Positions 1-8,644 of a stretch of 64,000 nt of DNA are shown here, one piece after another. Origin of the DNA: Tumebacillus avium (lineage in GTDB: Bacteria > Bacillota > Bacilli > Tumebacillales > Tumebacillaceae); the NCBI RefSeq assembly GCF_002162355.1, contig NZ_CP021434.1, positions 2,642,501 to 2,706,500 on the forward strand, read 5' to 3'. The translations under genes were made by a program, and so were the position numbers. The notes under the pieces were generated by a model. That model saw only the letters and a program-made list of their open reading frames with translations, did no database searches and was not told the origin of the DNA. Numbering within the stretch: position 1 is the stretch's first letter; every line of letters begins with the position of its first letter.

Positions 1-2
1 AC

Positions 3-956
3 TTACAAATATCAAAATACCGCTTTACCCTTGCAGCAGGAGAGAAAGGGCTCGAACTACCACCTTTCAAGTCTTCTGCTTTCCGGGGCGGATTCGGTCA
101 CGTTTTTAAGGACTTAACGTGCGCTTTTCCGGGGAAAAATTGTGCTGAGTGCTCGATACAGGATTCGTGCCCTTATATCTATGTGTTTGAAACCCAGCCA
201 CCTACGAATTCAAAAGTGTCTCCGAAGTTCGAAAGTGTTCCTCGGCCGTATGTCATTTGCACAGAGTTTGATGGGAAGCGATTTTATAAACCAAATGAGA
301 CGGTTGACTTTGAGTTGCTAATCTTCGGCGATGCCTTTTCGTACGTCCCATTTTTTATTCATTCCTTCGAGGTGCTGGGTAAAAAAGGAATTGGGAAAGA
401 ACGCAAACCTTACTCCTTGCATCGGGTGGAAGTAATCGATCTGTCTAACGGAACTTCCTACCTCGTATATGAAGGCACACAGAAACAGATCCGTCACCGT
501 GAAGTCATCTTCACAGGCAAAGAATTACTGTCTCGTGCAGAAAAGATCAAGGAGACCGCAGTCACAGTAACGTTCGATACACCTTTAAGAATGAAATATC
601 AAGGGAACTACACCGCAGATCCTCAGTTTCATCTCCTGATTCGAAATGCTCTGCGAAGAGTGACCAGCCTCTTGTATTTCCATCATGGTGGCCAAGAAAT
701 ATCGCTCGATGTTCCTGAGTTGATCAGGAAGGCGGAACAGGTTCAACTGGTCAAATCAACAGCTCGTTGGGTGGATTGGGAACGGTATTCTGCACGACAG
801 GATACAAAAATGAGCTTTGGCGGGATAATGGGAGAGGCAACGTACGAAGGGGAACTCTCCGAATTTGTTCCTTGGTTGCTGGCAGCTGAAGCGTTGGGAA
901 TCGGCAAACAAACAGTCTTTGGCTTAGGCAGAATGCGACTCATTTGGGGCAAATAA
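3..956 (+). CDS. cas6: CRISPR pre-crRNA processing endoribonuclease Cas6 (5' end outside window)
   Basis: Cas6 cuts the CRISPR precursor transcript inside each repeat to give crRNAs with an 8-nt 5' handle. The reading frame is open from the first complete codon at position 3, so the start lies upstream of the window. The N-terminal part visible before the first internal ATG (183) carries the family's FRGGFGHVFKDL segment and a cysteine cluster of the C-x7-C-x2-C-x5-C type. The C-terminus has the glycine-rich RAMP loop (GIGKQTVFGLGRMRL). It is the first visible gene of the CRISPR locus and is separated from cas10 by its own terminator, so it is probably transcribed separately. Using the internal ATG at 183 would delete the conserved N-terminal part. 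Confidence 0.88.
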   Translation, partial: LQISKYRFTLAAGEKGLELPPFKSSAFRGGFGHVFKDLTCAFPGKNCAECSIQDSCPYIYVFETQPPTNSKVSPKFESVPRPYVICTEFDGKRFYKPNETVDFELLIFGDAFSYVPFFIHSFEVLGKKGIGKERKPYSLHRVEVIDLSNGTSYLVYEGTQKQIRHREVIFTGKELLSRAEKIKETAVTVTFDTPLRMKYQGNYTADPQFHLLIRNALRRVTSLLYFHHGGQEISLDVPELIRKAEQVQLVKSTARWVDWERYSARQDTKMSFGGIMGEATYEGELSEFVPWLLAAEALGIGKQTVFGLGRMRLIWGK

Positions 957-970
957 CAAAAATGATCACG

Positions 971-1007
971 AACCACCGAAAACAAAAAAAGTTTTTGGTG
1001 GTTTTTT
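971..1007 (+). terminator. Rho-independent terminator after cas6
   Basis: A 13-bp stem (971-983 with 991-1003, one G-U pair) and a 7-base A-rich loop run into TTTTTT. It ends the cas6 transcript ahead of cas10. Confidence 0.85.
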
Positions 1008-1144
1008 CGTCTGTAAAAGGTTTCCTCTATTTAAACAACAAAATAGATATGATAGCATTAGTTAGAACATAGTTTTGTTTGGGCTTTATGATTCGTCAGT
1101 GTAATTCAACAACGTAGGTTTATATATGATAAGGAGCGATCTCA

Positions 1145-3286
1145 TTGAGTGTAATTGACTGGCGCAGTTGGTTACGTGACCCGTTTCAAAAAATAGAAAA
1201 GCGGCAGTGCCGTGAGAAAGATTACCTTTGGCGGGACCCGGTTACCGGGGTACAGTTTGCGATGGAGAATAAAGACTACGATCAACTGCTTGACCGTGCT
1301 GAGAAGCAATTACAAGGCATGACACCTGAAGATGCCTATCGAGCGTGGACGACAACGGTGTTTCCATTCGGGCAGGTCAGTGATGATCTTCTCGCATTTC
1401 ATGTTCCGTATCCAGCTCCACAATCCTATCGGGAAAGTTCAAACGGACAAAACATAGAAACGCGAAACAGACTTGCGGATTTCGTCCTCCTCAGAACCGG
1501 GCTGTACTACGCCCTGTTTCACCCTGACGAGGACGAATGGAGCAATCTACGAGGTCAGCTGTTGCAAGTCAAGCCTGCGATGGGCGAGTTGCAGAATCGG
1601 GTGGACGCAATCGATCGGTTTCTCTTAACCGGGCAGGTCTCGGCAGAGTGGCAAGATCGCAAGTTCGCAATTGTCAAAGCAGGCGCAGTCAAGATCAAGC
1701 AATATCTTCTGGAATCGAATAAAATCCAAGAGATTCGAGGAGCCAGTCGTTTGCTTGAGGAGATCAGCCGTGAATATGTGCCGCAGTTTTTACGGGAAGC
1801 GGTGACTCCTGAGTCGGTCGTCTATAGCGGCGGCGGGAATATCTTGCTCCTTGTGCCTGAAGAGCAAGGCAAACGAGTGGCCGAGCGTATTGAAAACATG
1901 TACCGCGAGATGACAGGAAGCGCTCAAGCGGTTGCTTTTCCAGCGACCGTCACTTGGGGGGACATTGACACTTCCAACTTTGCTTCCACGCTTTCTTGGA
2001 TCGAGCAGAAGAAGACCGAGCGACAGATGGCGATGGGAACGAACTTTGCTGCTGCGGTCAATGTTCAAGACAAGGAGCGCCCGTACGAGCCAACCGATCT
2101 GCATACGTATCTCGAATCCGTACAGAAGGCGGAGCAAGACACCGCGTTCCTTTTGCTTCAGAACAAAGCAATTTGTATCTCTTGCCGTTTACGTGAAGCG
2201 GATACATATATCAAACGAAACGGCGTTCAAGCACTCTGCACCGCTTGTTTTCAAAAGGTGCAGATGGGCAACTCGCAGGAGGAAGAGCGCTTTTTGCGTG
2301 AGATGATTGACGTGTCTCAGCAATATCGCCCAACGCTTAAAGCGCCGAATCTACAAGTCCCTAAAGACTTGGACGACATTGCCGGGGCAAAGGGGCAAAT
2401 TGCGGTTGTATACGGGGATGGAAACAACATGGGCAAGGTCGTGGAGCGACTGGACAGCCTGACCCAATTTCGTTATTTCTCCGTGCTCTTTGACCAAGTG
2501 ACGAGGTTGGCAACGTATACAACGGTCGTCGAATGCAACACAAAATGTGAAGTCATTGCGGTCGGCGGCGATGATGTCTTGTTGATTCTGCCAGCTACCT
2601 ATGCGCTTCGAGCGGCGCGGATCATCGGGGAGAAATTTGACCAAGCATTGGACACCTATGAGGAGCAGGAAGGGATGACCATCTCCTTTGGGATCTCTAT
2701 CGGGGCGGCTGCGACTCCTTTTGCCATTCTATTCCGCACTGCGTCTGATCTGCTGACTTCTGCGAAACAGGTGAAAAAGCAAAACAAAAGCACATGGCGC
2801 GGAGGTAGTCTGGATTTTCAAGTTGTGCGTAACGCATCACTTGGAGAAGGGATTCAAGAGGAGAGAAAATTGCTGTTTCAGAAACGTTCGCAAGACCGTT
2901 ATCAAAACCCCATACTGGTGCACCAATTGATGCGTCCGTACTCCTTCACGCAATCGCGAATGATGGAAGCGTGGATCAAAGAACTGCAAAAAACAAACGG
3001 GTCGCGCAGCATTCTCTATCACATGCGGGATGTCGTGCAGAATCTGTCAGTGGAAGAGTCAAAGCTGCACTACTATTACTACATGCTGACAAACCGCGAA
3101 TCCAATGAACAACGACAAAAGGTGCATCAGTGGATCGAAACGCACCCCATTGAGGGATTCCAAAATGACCTGCTTTATTACAAGAAGCAGGATGATCATG
3201 TTGAGGCGGTGCAGCTCTACAGCCCTTGGCACGATCTGGTGGAGCTATGGTCTGTCGTAGAAGGAGGGGATGAGCGTGAAGCCTAA
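1145..3286 (+). CDS. cas10: Cas10, type III CRISPR large subunit with cyclase motif, no HD domain
   Basis: Cas10 is the large subunit of type III effector complexes. On target RNA binding its palm domain makes cyclic oligoadenylate. The start is TTG at 1145, eight bases after AAGGAG (1131-1136). The protein has 713 aa. A degenerate first palm is seen near residues 225-260 (YSGGGNILLLVPEE). A zinc-finger-like CISC...CTAC cluster follows near 343-369. The second palm has GDGNNMG near 425 and the catalytic GGDD at residues 474-477. I find no N-terminal HD nuclease motif, so DNA cleavage by Cas10 is not expected. It heads a tightly packed operon running to 10105. The CARF ribonuclease gene in the same operon is the natural receiver of its product. 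Confidence 0.93.
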   Translation: MSVIDWRSWLRDPFQKIEKRQCREKDYLWRDPVTGVQFAMENKDYDQLLDRAEKQLQGMTPEDAYRAWTTTVFPFGQVSDDLLAFHVPYPAPQSYRESSNGQNIETRNRLADFVLLRTGLYYALFHPDEDEWSNLRGQLLQVKPAMGELQNRVDAIDRFLLTGQVSAEWQDRKFAIVKAGAVKIKQYLLESNKIQEIRGASRLLEEISREYVPQFLREAVTPESVVYSGGGNILLLVPEEQGKRVAERIENMYREMTGSAQAVAFPATVTWGDIDTSNFASTLSWIEQKKTERQMAMGTNFAAAVNVQDKERPYEPTDLHTYLESVQKAEQDTAFLLLQNKAICISCRLREADTYIKRNGVQALCTACFQKVQMGNSQEEERFLREMIDVSQQYRPTLKAPNLQVPKDLDDIAGAKGQIAVVYGDGNNMGKVVERLDSLTQFRYFSVLFDQVTRLATYTTVVECNTKCEVIAVGGDDVLLILPATYALRAARIIGEKFDQALDTYEEQEGMTISFGISIGAAATPFAILFRTASDLLTSAKQVKKQNKSTWRGGSLDFQVVRNASLGEGIQEERKLLFQKRSQDRYQNPILVHQLMRPYSFTQSRMMEAWIKELQKTNGSRSILYHMRDVVQNLSVEESKLHYYYYMLTNRESNEQRQKVHQWIETHPIEGFQNDLLYYKKQDDHVEAVQLYSPWHDLVELWSVVEGGDEREA

Positions 3287-3968
3287 AATTCCGATCATTT
3301 GCCATTATCGCATCAACTTCGAGTCGGCTTGGCTGGTGCGCGGAACTTCGAATCAGCAGGGGGGCGTGGATGCAGGCTACCTGACCGACTTTTTGGGCCG
3401 GCCCTATCTGCCTGGCTCCACAATGAAAGGGAAAATCCGCGACTCCTTCAACCGTCTGCTCTCGATCCGGCCGGAATGGGCAATGTATCGACAGTTCCTG
3501 TTTGGCAGTGCGGGTCAAAACACGGGACAAGTCTATTTTCATGACGGACTGCTCGATATGGAACAGATCGATACTGCAGAACTGTCGGAAATCTACACGC
3601 GCGTCTCGATGGATCGGTACCGCAAAACGGTTAAGGACACGGCTGTCATCACGGAGAAAACAGTAAAACCATTTCTTCCGTTGGCGGGTACGATCGAGAC
3701 GTATGTTCAGGAGGAGGAGTTGGAGGGGATCGGCCTGATCTTGCTCCTATGTCTTTTGGACATCAAGTCGATCGGCTCTGGCGCCTCGATTGGCAGAGGC
3801 AGAGTTACGATGCGCTATGGTGCCCCATCCGATCAAGCCAACGCCGCAGAAGAAACGAGTTATTGCTGGCTGGAGACGAAGCAAAACGATGAGCCGATAA
3901 CCTGGAGTTTGCACCAGGTGGAATCGCTCATTCAGAAAGAGACGGAAAGGCAGGTACGCGAGAGATGA
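3276..3968 (+). CDS. Cas7-group RAMP protein (Csm3-like)
   Basis: A backbone subunit of the type III effector that coats the crRNA. The protein of about 230 aa has the RAMP signature FLGRPYLPGSTMKGKIRDSF near residues 37-56 and a glycine-rich stretch (SIGSGASIGRGRV) near 165-177. Aspartates just upstream of the signature (GGVDAGYLTD) lie where Csm3 carries its target-RNA-cleaving Asp, so this subunit may be catalytic (inference). I prefer GTG 3276, eight bases after AAGGAGG (3261-3267). The in-frame ATG at 3270 lies too close to that site. The gene starts inside the end of cas10, and its TGA overlaps the next ATG (ATGA at 3965), a sign of translational coupling. Confidence 0.82.
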   Translation: MKPKIPIICHYRINFESAWLVRGTSNQQGGVDAGYLTDFLGRPYLPGSTMKGKIRDSFNRLLSIRPEWAMYRQFLFGSAGQNTGQVYFHDGLLDMEQIDTAELSEIYTRVSMDRYRKTVKDTAVITEKTVKPFLPLAGTIETYVQEEELEGIGLILLLCLLDIKSIGSGASIGRGRVTMRYGAPSDQANAAEETSYCWLETKQNDEPITWSLHQVESLIQKETERQVRER

Positions 3969-5139
3969 TTCGCTACAAAATCACCTTAACTCCGCTCTCT
4001 CCCTTTTTGATCGGCGGTCATCAAGTGCTGGATAACCATTATGAAACGCTGGACTACATACCTGCTCCTAACCTACAAGCGGCGATTGCCAGACGCATCT
4101 TGGAATCGCATGGCGGTTATGACGTGCAGCAACAAGCGAGAGACGGTCAAAAGCGGTACTTCATCGACCCCGATCTGATCGGAGTCGAGGGGTGTGAAGA
4201 AAAGTGGATTCCTTGGTTTCAACATTTCTCCCAACTGCGTTTCACAGATGCAACGCCGTTTGGGGCAGAACACTTCACTGCTTCTACATTTGGGTGCAAG
4301 TTGGATCGGGAGCATGAGGAGACCGATTTTTTAGTCGCCTTTTATGTGACCCGACATCACAGAAAAGGCAGGCTTAACATGGCCTGTTCATGCGGGGAGC
4401 GCTTGGAGCGAAGAAGCGGTTGGAAATGGCCGCAGGGGACACGGATGTTTAAACGAACGGTCACTCGTGTCGCGCTGGATGATCGTCGACATGTCAGTGC
4501 GGATGGACAGTTGTTCAGTTTGCAGATCGGGGAGCCTTATGCGGATGCAGAGCGAACCCCTTTGCTGTTCGTCGGGTACCTTTTGGTACCGGAGTCGGTG
4601 GAGAAAGAGATGAACTTCTCGATTCATGATGAGGTGGTGCGGATCGGGAAGCACATTACAGTAGGTCTTGGGAAGATGAATTTAGAGGTGGAGCGAGTGG
4701 AAACGGACGCCTTTCCCGAGGCGAGAATTGCGAGATGGCAGACGCTGTCGGGCGATACATCCGTTCCTTTGCTGATCAATGGCACACTTCCCTTGGCGGT
4801 TGCTCCCATTGAGGGGAGGAATATGACGATATCGACTCGTACTGCGAGGCATACGCAGAGTGGCTGAAGAAGTCGGCGAATGCACCGGCTGATCTTCGCG
4901 TTACTTTTGCCTATACCCAGCAAACGATGCGCAGAAACTTTCAAAATGGCGCGATGATACGGCAGGAGCAATTGACGCGATATCTGCTGCCCGGCTCTCT
5001 AGTGGTCGTGGATGCGCAGAATCGCAATACGTTGCAGCAGTGGTTGGAGCAGATCCACGCCCAAGGTATTCATGTTGCGCCGCATACCAGCACGATTACT
5101 CTTGCACCTGATTTTTGTCTTGGAGGAGGTTCTGTATGA
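3965..5139 (+). CDS. csx10: Csx10-like Cas5-group RAMP protein, reading frame broken by a -1 frameshift near 4813
   Basis: A probable crRNA 5'-handle-binding (Cas5-type) subunit of a III-D-like complex. Frame one runs from ATG 3965 to a stop at 4865-4867 (300 aa). It has the RAMP start ITLTPLSPFLIGG, the C-x-C-G segment CSCGERLERRSG and a late IGKHITVGLGKM loop. Its last 17 residues look non-native. A second frame, open from 4813 to 5139, continues with sensible protein (EEYDDIDSYCEAYAEWLKK...) and ends in a stop overlapping the next gene's ATG. Joining the frames at the G-run 4813-4816 by a -1 shift gives about 391 aa, near the usual Csx10 size. Causes could be a one-base deletion, a sequencing error or programmed slippage. 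Confidence 0.75.
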
Positions 5140-5639
5140 TCGGACAGAATTCGATTGAAATGGAGAAGGCTGTGAAAAGTTCTTCTGATTTTTTGCTGCT
5201 GCAATTGGAGGGGCTGAAGGAGCATTTGGACATCCTGATTCGGGATCGGGCCATTGGCAAAAGCCAAGTGCAGAACCTATTGCGAGCCGCCCAGACGGCG
5301 TCTGGAATTCCGGAGCTTAAGCTGTTCGTTCAATACCAGATGGGACGGGATGAGAAACGCACCGGATGGGCGAAGGAGTATAAACATAAAAAGTTCGGCG
5401 AGCGCATGATTTCTGTTTTGAGCAGCATCGAAGAGCGAGCAAAGACGTTGGCTCATGAAGAAGTGGGAATCGACTCGCAAACAGCAGTTGGGCTGAAACT
5501 CGCAGAACGATTTTTTGTGTATTTGCAGTGGCATTTCACCTATGTGGAATCTACCCAAAAGAAACAACAGAGACCTGAAAATGATGCAGGCAAACGCCCG
5601 CCCTATTCCAAGAGTCAGAATCGGGGTGAGCGGAGATGA
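5136..5639 (+). CDS. Type III small subunit, Cas11/Csm2-like
   Basis: A probable small helical subunit lining the target RNA in the effector filament. The start is ATG 5136, which overlaps the stop of the shifted csx10 frame (ATGA) and follows GGAGGAGGT (5122-5130). An in-frame start at 5115 lacks a ribosome site. The protein has 167 aa, is rich in Lys, Glu and Leu and predicted all-helical, with a charged, low-complexity C-terminal tail (KKQQRPENDAGKRPPYSKSQ). It contains GWAKEYKHKKFGERMISVL, of the style seen in Csm2-like proteins. The assignment rests on size, composition and operon position, not on a diagnostic motif. Confidence 0.65.
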   Translation: MIGQNSIEMEKAVKSSSDFLLLQLEGLKEHLDILIRDRAIGKSQVQNLLRAAQTASGIPELKLFVQYQMGRDEKRTGWAKEYKHKKFGERMISVLSSIEERAKTLAHEEVGIDSQTAVGLKLAERFFVYLQWHFTYVESTQKKQQRPENDAGKRPPYSKSQNRGERR

Positions 5640-6445
5640 GTCAGTTCCATCTTTTCCATAACGAACTAACGGTCCGCGGTGAACTGCGTCTTGAGACGCC
5701 TTTGCACATCGGGGCAGGCAATAACGGGTTGTTTGGGATCGGGAACGAAGTCGTGAAACGTGCGAACGGCGCGCCTTATATTCCGGGTTCATCGCTTAAA
5801 GGGACGCTGCGCTCGCTGTTGGAGCGATTGGCAGGTGTTGGGCAATTGCCGAAAGCTGAGAACGGCAAGTCGGTTTGTATCTCGACAGACTGGAAGCACT
5901 TTTGTCTGGCTGATTCCAAGCCGGATGCAATTAAGGACAGCGATGCTCGCAGGGGGCGATCTGCAGAAGTTGCTCAAATTGTCAGTGACAACTCCTGCGT
6001 GTTGTGCCACATCTTCGGCAATACGATGATGGCGGGGAAGGTGCAGTTTTTTGACTGTGAAGTGCGTGCCGACTCTTGGACCGGTCGCTATGATCACCGT
6101 GACGGCGTAGGCATCGACCGAGATACTGGAACCGCTAAGAATGGCGTGAAATATGATTTTGAGGCTGTACCGGCGGGAACTGCTTTTGAGTTATCGATTC
6201 GGGCTTTGAACTTGTCTGAGGTGGAAAAGGTCTGGTTGCTGGTCGGGCTGGAACTCCTGCGTCGTGGCGAAGTTACGCTTGGCGGCAAGGCTGCACGGGG
6301 GTTAGGAAAAGTCCAAGGGGTGAACTGGACGATCCTTGAACGCAATCAGGATAATTTCTTTGCCGCATTGCTGAAGAAAGAGGAGAGCGAAGTTTCTTTT
6401 GAGACGTATACCGAACAACTCTTTGCTCCTCTGATGGAGGTGTAG
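5636..6445 (+). CDS. Cas7-group RAMP protein (Csm3-like)
   Basis: A second backbone-type RAMP subunit, 269 aa. It shows the ferredoxin-like RAMP start RGELRLETPLHIGAGNNG, the signature GAPYIPGSSLKGTLRSLLER near residues 43-62, a CVLCHIFGNTMMAGKV segment near 121-136 and the C-terminal glycine-rich GGKAARGLGKV near 221-231. The region before the signature reads GIGNEVVKRANG, with no aspartate at the place where Csm3 has its catalytic Asp, so this copy may be structural only (inference). ATG 5636 overlaps the preceding TGA. Confidence 0.85.
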   Translation: MSQFHLFHNELTVRGELRLETPLHIGAGNNGLFGIGNEVVKRANGAPYIPGSSLKGTLRSLLERLAGVGQLPKAENGKSVCISTDWKHFCLADSKPDAIKDSDARRGRSAEVAQIVSDNSCVLCHIFGNTMMAGKVQFFDCEVRADSWTGRYDHRDGVGIDRDTGTAKNGVKYDFEAVPAGTAFELSIRALNLSEVEKVWLLVGLELLRRGEVTLGGKAARGLGKVQGVNWTILERNQDNFFAALLKKEESEVSFETYTEQLFAPLMEV

Positions 6446-6446
6446 C

Positions 6447-7265
6447 ATGTTTAAAGAACTTCGAAACGAAGCGGTGTTTCAATTCCACTTGAAAACGGAT
6501 GCTCCCTTTGTCATCAAAAGCGGGTCGGAAGATATCTTGGACCCGACATTGCCGGACAGCCAGTTATTGCGTTCCTATCGCAACGGAAAGATGGAAGCAG
6601 TGATCCCAGGGTCGAGCTTGAAAGGCGTATTTCGCTCGCGAGCGGAGCAGCTTTTGAAGACGCTTGGTCATCATACAGATACATTTCGTTTTGTAAGACG
6701 GAATGGCGGTACTGCCAGAGAACTCTATGACAATTCCGATCTTGCTCAGCAACTGTTTGGCTCTACCGTCATTAAGTCAAGAATTTTGTTTCAAGATGCG
6801 TTCCCCGTTGAAGGTACTGAGGTTGTTACTGGTTTGCGTCATGGGGTGGGCATTCACCGCGTCACAGGCGGCGCAGCGGGCGGAGTTAAGTTTGACACAG
6901 AAGTGGTCGAGGAAGCTGTTTTTCAAGCCGAGATACGGCTCGTGAATTACGAACTGTGGCAATTGGCTTTGGTTGCGTGGCTCATTCAAGACTTGCACGA
7001 AGGATTCATTAAGATCGGTTCGATGACGACGCGAGGATTTGGGCGATTCGAGGTCGATAGTCTAAACTTGAACGTCCGTGACTATCGCTCGCAAGTCGAG
7101 CGCCTGACCGGGTTTCAGGAGTCTGATACGATCGGCAGTCCTTTGCATTGGAAGCGCATGTTGTTACGCAAGGAGATTCAATTCACTTCGCTGCAAGAGC
7201 TGATCGGGGAGAATGGCCTCTTGCTGAATGTGCCATTTCCTAAACCGAAGGAGATTCAGCGATGA
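6447..7265 (+). CDS. Cas7-group RAMP protein (Csm3-like)
   Basis: A third backbone-type RAMP subunit, 272 aa, following GGAGGTG. Motifs in order are FHLKTDAPFVIKSGSEDILD near 12-31, the signature AVIPGSSLKGVFRSRAEQLL near 50-69, DLAQQLFGSTVIKSRILFQD near 94-113, and the glycine-rich MTTRGFGRFEV near 193-203. Several aspartates (EDILDPTLPD) precede the signature, so RNA-cleaving ability is possible. Its stop overlaps the start of the next RAMP gene (7262). Confidence 0.85.
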   Translation: MFKELRNEAVFQFHLKTDAPFVIKSGSEDILDPTLPDSQLLRSYRNGKMEAVIPGSSLKGVFRSRAEQLLKTLGHHTDTFRFVRRNGGTARELYDNSDLAQQLFGSTVIKSRILFQDAFPVEGTEVVTGLRHGVGIHRVTGGAAGGVKFDTEVVEEAVFQAEIRLVNYELWQLALVAWLIQDLHEGFIKIGSMTTRGFGRFEVDSLNLNVRDYRSQVERLTGFQESDTIGSPLHWKRMLLRKEIQFTSLQELIGENGLLLNVPFPKPKEIQR

Positions 7266-8257
7266 AGAAACCGAAACCGTATGGTTTTGTACCGTTTAAT
7301 GATCGGGTGGAGCGTGAGCAGATCGTAGGGCGAGAAGAGTTGAGAGCTGATCGCTGCCACGGAAAACTTTCGATTGTGATTACAGCGCTCACGCCGCTCT
7401 TAGTTGCTACAGGCAGGCTAGAGCGTGTGGGTGACAAACTCGTCAAAGGGTTGACGATGCGTAACGGGGTACCAGTGATTGCCGGCAGTACCTTAAAGGG
7501 GATGAGCCGGGCCCATGCGGAAGCCATGAGTTACTCTTGTAACTTGTACGGACGGGTTAATTATGGGAAGTTGGCCGAAGTCAACAAATACCCCTGTAAT
7601 GATCAGGTGAAGATCCCCAGCAATGTGCGCGCCTGTGTTGCTTGCAGAGTCTATGGTTATACGATGAAGCAAAAGCAGAACGTGGCGAAAGGCTTGGTCG
7701 ATTTTACTGACTTTGCACTTGAAGGGGAAGTCGGGCAATTTGTAACTGTCTCGAAGATTCCTTCGCTTTACGCACCCTTACGAGATGCCAAGGCACTTCA
7801 TTATTATCAGAACGATGAAGACTACCTGCAGAAGAAAATGTACCGACATGGGAAGCCGCAGACGCATACAGGCGCTGAGTATCAAGTGGTCGAGGCGGGA
7901 GCTGTCTTTTCGGGCGATCTCACCTTTCAAAATCTGACGCGGGACGAACTTGCCTTGCTGGTACTTTCCCTGGGGGCTGCGCAAGGGGAGAGAAAATTTC
8001 AATGTAAGCTTGGCTACGCGAAGCCGGCTTTTTTCGGAAGTGTTCAGATTGAGGTGAAGGAAGTCGTTCCCTATGCACGGCCCTTTTTGTCAAATGTTCG
8101 CTCTTTCTCGAAAGAAGATCTGTTCAGTTGGGCAGAGAGCTACGGCCAGGACGAATTTTTACGAGAGCAAATCCGCAGAGTTGTCGACCATTACCAGTAC
8201 GACCGTGATAAGCATAATGAATGGAATCGCGACCGGACTGGGATGAAGTCTTACTAG
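7262..8257 (+). CDS. RAMP protein resembling the TIGR03986 family of type III-D loci
   Basis: A 331-aa RAMP protein. The N-terminus KPKPYGFVPFNDRVERE resembles the PYNFVPL-type start of the TIGR03986 family, which is found with III-D systems. The RAMP signature is GVPVIAGSTLKGMSRAHAEA near residues 71-90. A cysteine-rich segment (NVRACVACRVYGYTMKQK) lies near 121-138. The late glycine-rich loop is less clear (QCKLGYAKPAFFGSV). It probably forms one end of the Cas7 filament. The ATG overlaps the previous stop. Family assignment is from memory of the N-terminal pattern and operon type. Confidence 0.78.
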   Translation: MKKPKPYGFVPFNDRVEREQIVGREELRADRCHGKLSIVITALTPLLVATGRLERVGDKLVKGLTMRNGVPVIAGSTLKGMSRAHAEAMSYSCNLYGRVNYGKLAEVNKYPCNDQVKIPSNVRACVACRVYGYTMKQKQNVAKGLVDFTDFALEGEVGQFVTVSKIPSLYAPLRDAKALHYYQNDEDYLQKKMYRHGKPQTHTGAEYQVVEAGAVFSGDLTFQNLTRDELALLVLSLGAAQGERKFQCKLGYAKPAFFGSVQIEVKEVVPYARPFLSNVRSFSKEDLFSWAESYGQDEFLREQIRRVVDHYQYDRDKHNEWNRDRTGMKSY

Positions 8258-8267
8258 GGGGGAGTCC

Positions 8268-8627
8268 ATGTCTACATCGCAGGTTTCCAAACAGCGCAAA
8301 GCGGAGTTGGTCGACTATGTTGAGCAGATGTTGAACCGGTCGAATACCCTCCAATCAGCATCCAATCCAAGCAACAAGATCACCCGTTCGGTTTGGGATC
8401 ATATCACCCAACTTTTGCGAATTGTCGAAACGAGTTTTTCAGAAGAGACGGATCGGAAGAAGCAGTTCAACCAGTGGATTCATGACCTGCCGAGCCGTGC
8501 AAAAGACATTAAAGTGAATGCAGCCGATCTAAAGAAAGTCCAAACGTTTTTGTTACATCCGAAATTCCAGTCTTTCGGCACAGACGAGATGAGGTATGTT
8601 CTCGGTTGGTTGCAAAGGCTTTCGTAA
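8268..8627 (+). CDS. Small uncharacterised protein of the type III operon
   Basis: A 119-aa protein starting at ATG 8268 behind GGGGGGAG. It is predicted mostly helical and basic (QRKAELVDYVEQML, SVWDHITQLLRIVE, LKKVQTFLLHPKFQ). I recognise no family. Its place between the last RAMP gene and the CARF gene, in the same tight operon, suggests a second small (Cas11-type) subunit or an accessory factor such as Csx19. This is inference from context only. Confidence 0.6.
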   Translation: MSTSQVSKQRKAELVDYVEQMLNRSNTLQSASNPSNKITRSVWDHITQLLRIVETSFSEETDRKKQFNQWIHDLPSRAKDIKVNAADLKKVQTFLLHPKFQSFGTDEMRYVLGWLQRLS

Positions 8628-8644
8628 GAGGGAGGGAAGTTGGT

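Noticed and set aside
183-185. ATG 183 as the start of cas6
   Set aside because: The frame is open upstream to the window edge and carries the conserved FRGGFGHVF and cysteine cluster, so the gene begins outside the window.
4927-5139. A separate 70-aa gene starting at ATG 4927
   Set aside because: The same frame is open and protein-like upstream to 4813 and there is no ribosome site at 4927; it is better read as the end of the frameshifted csx10-like gene.
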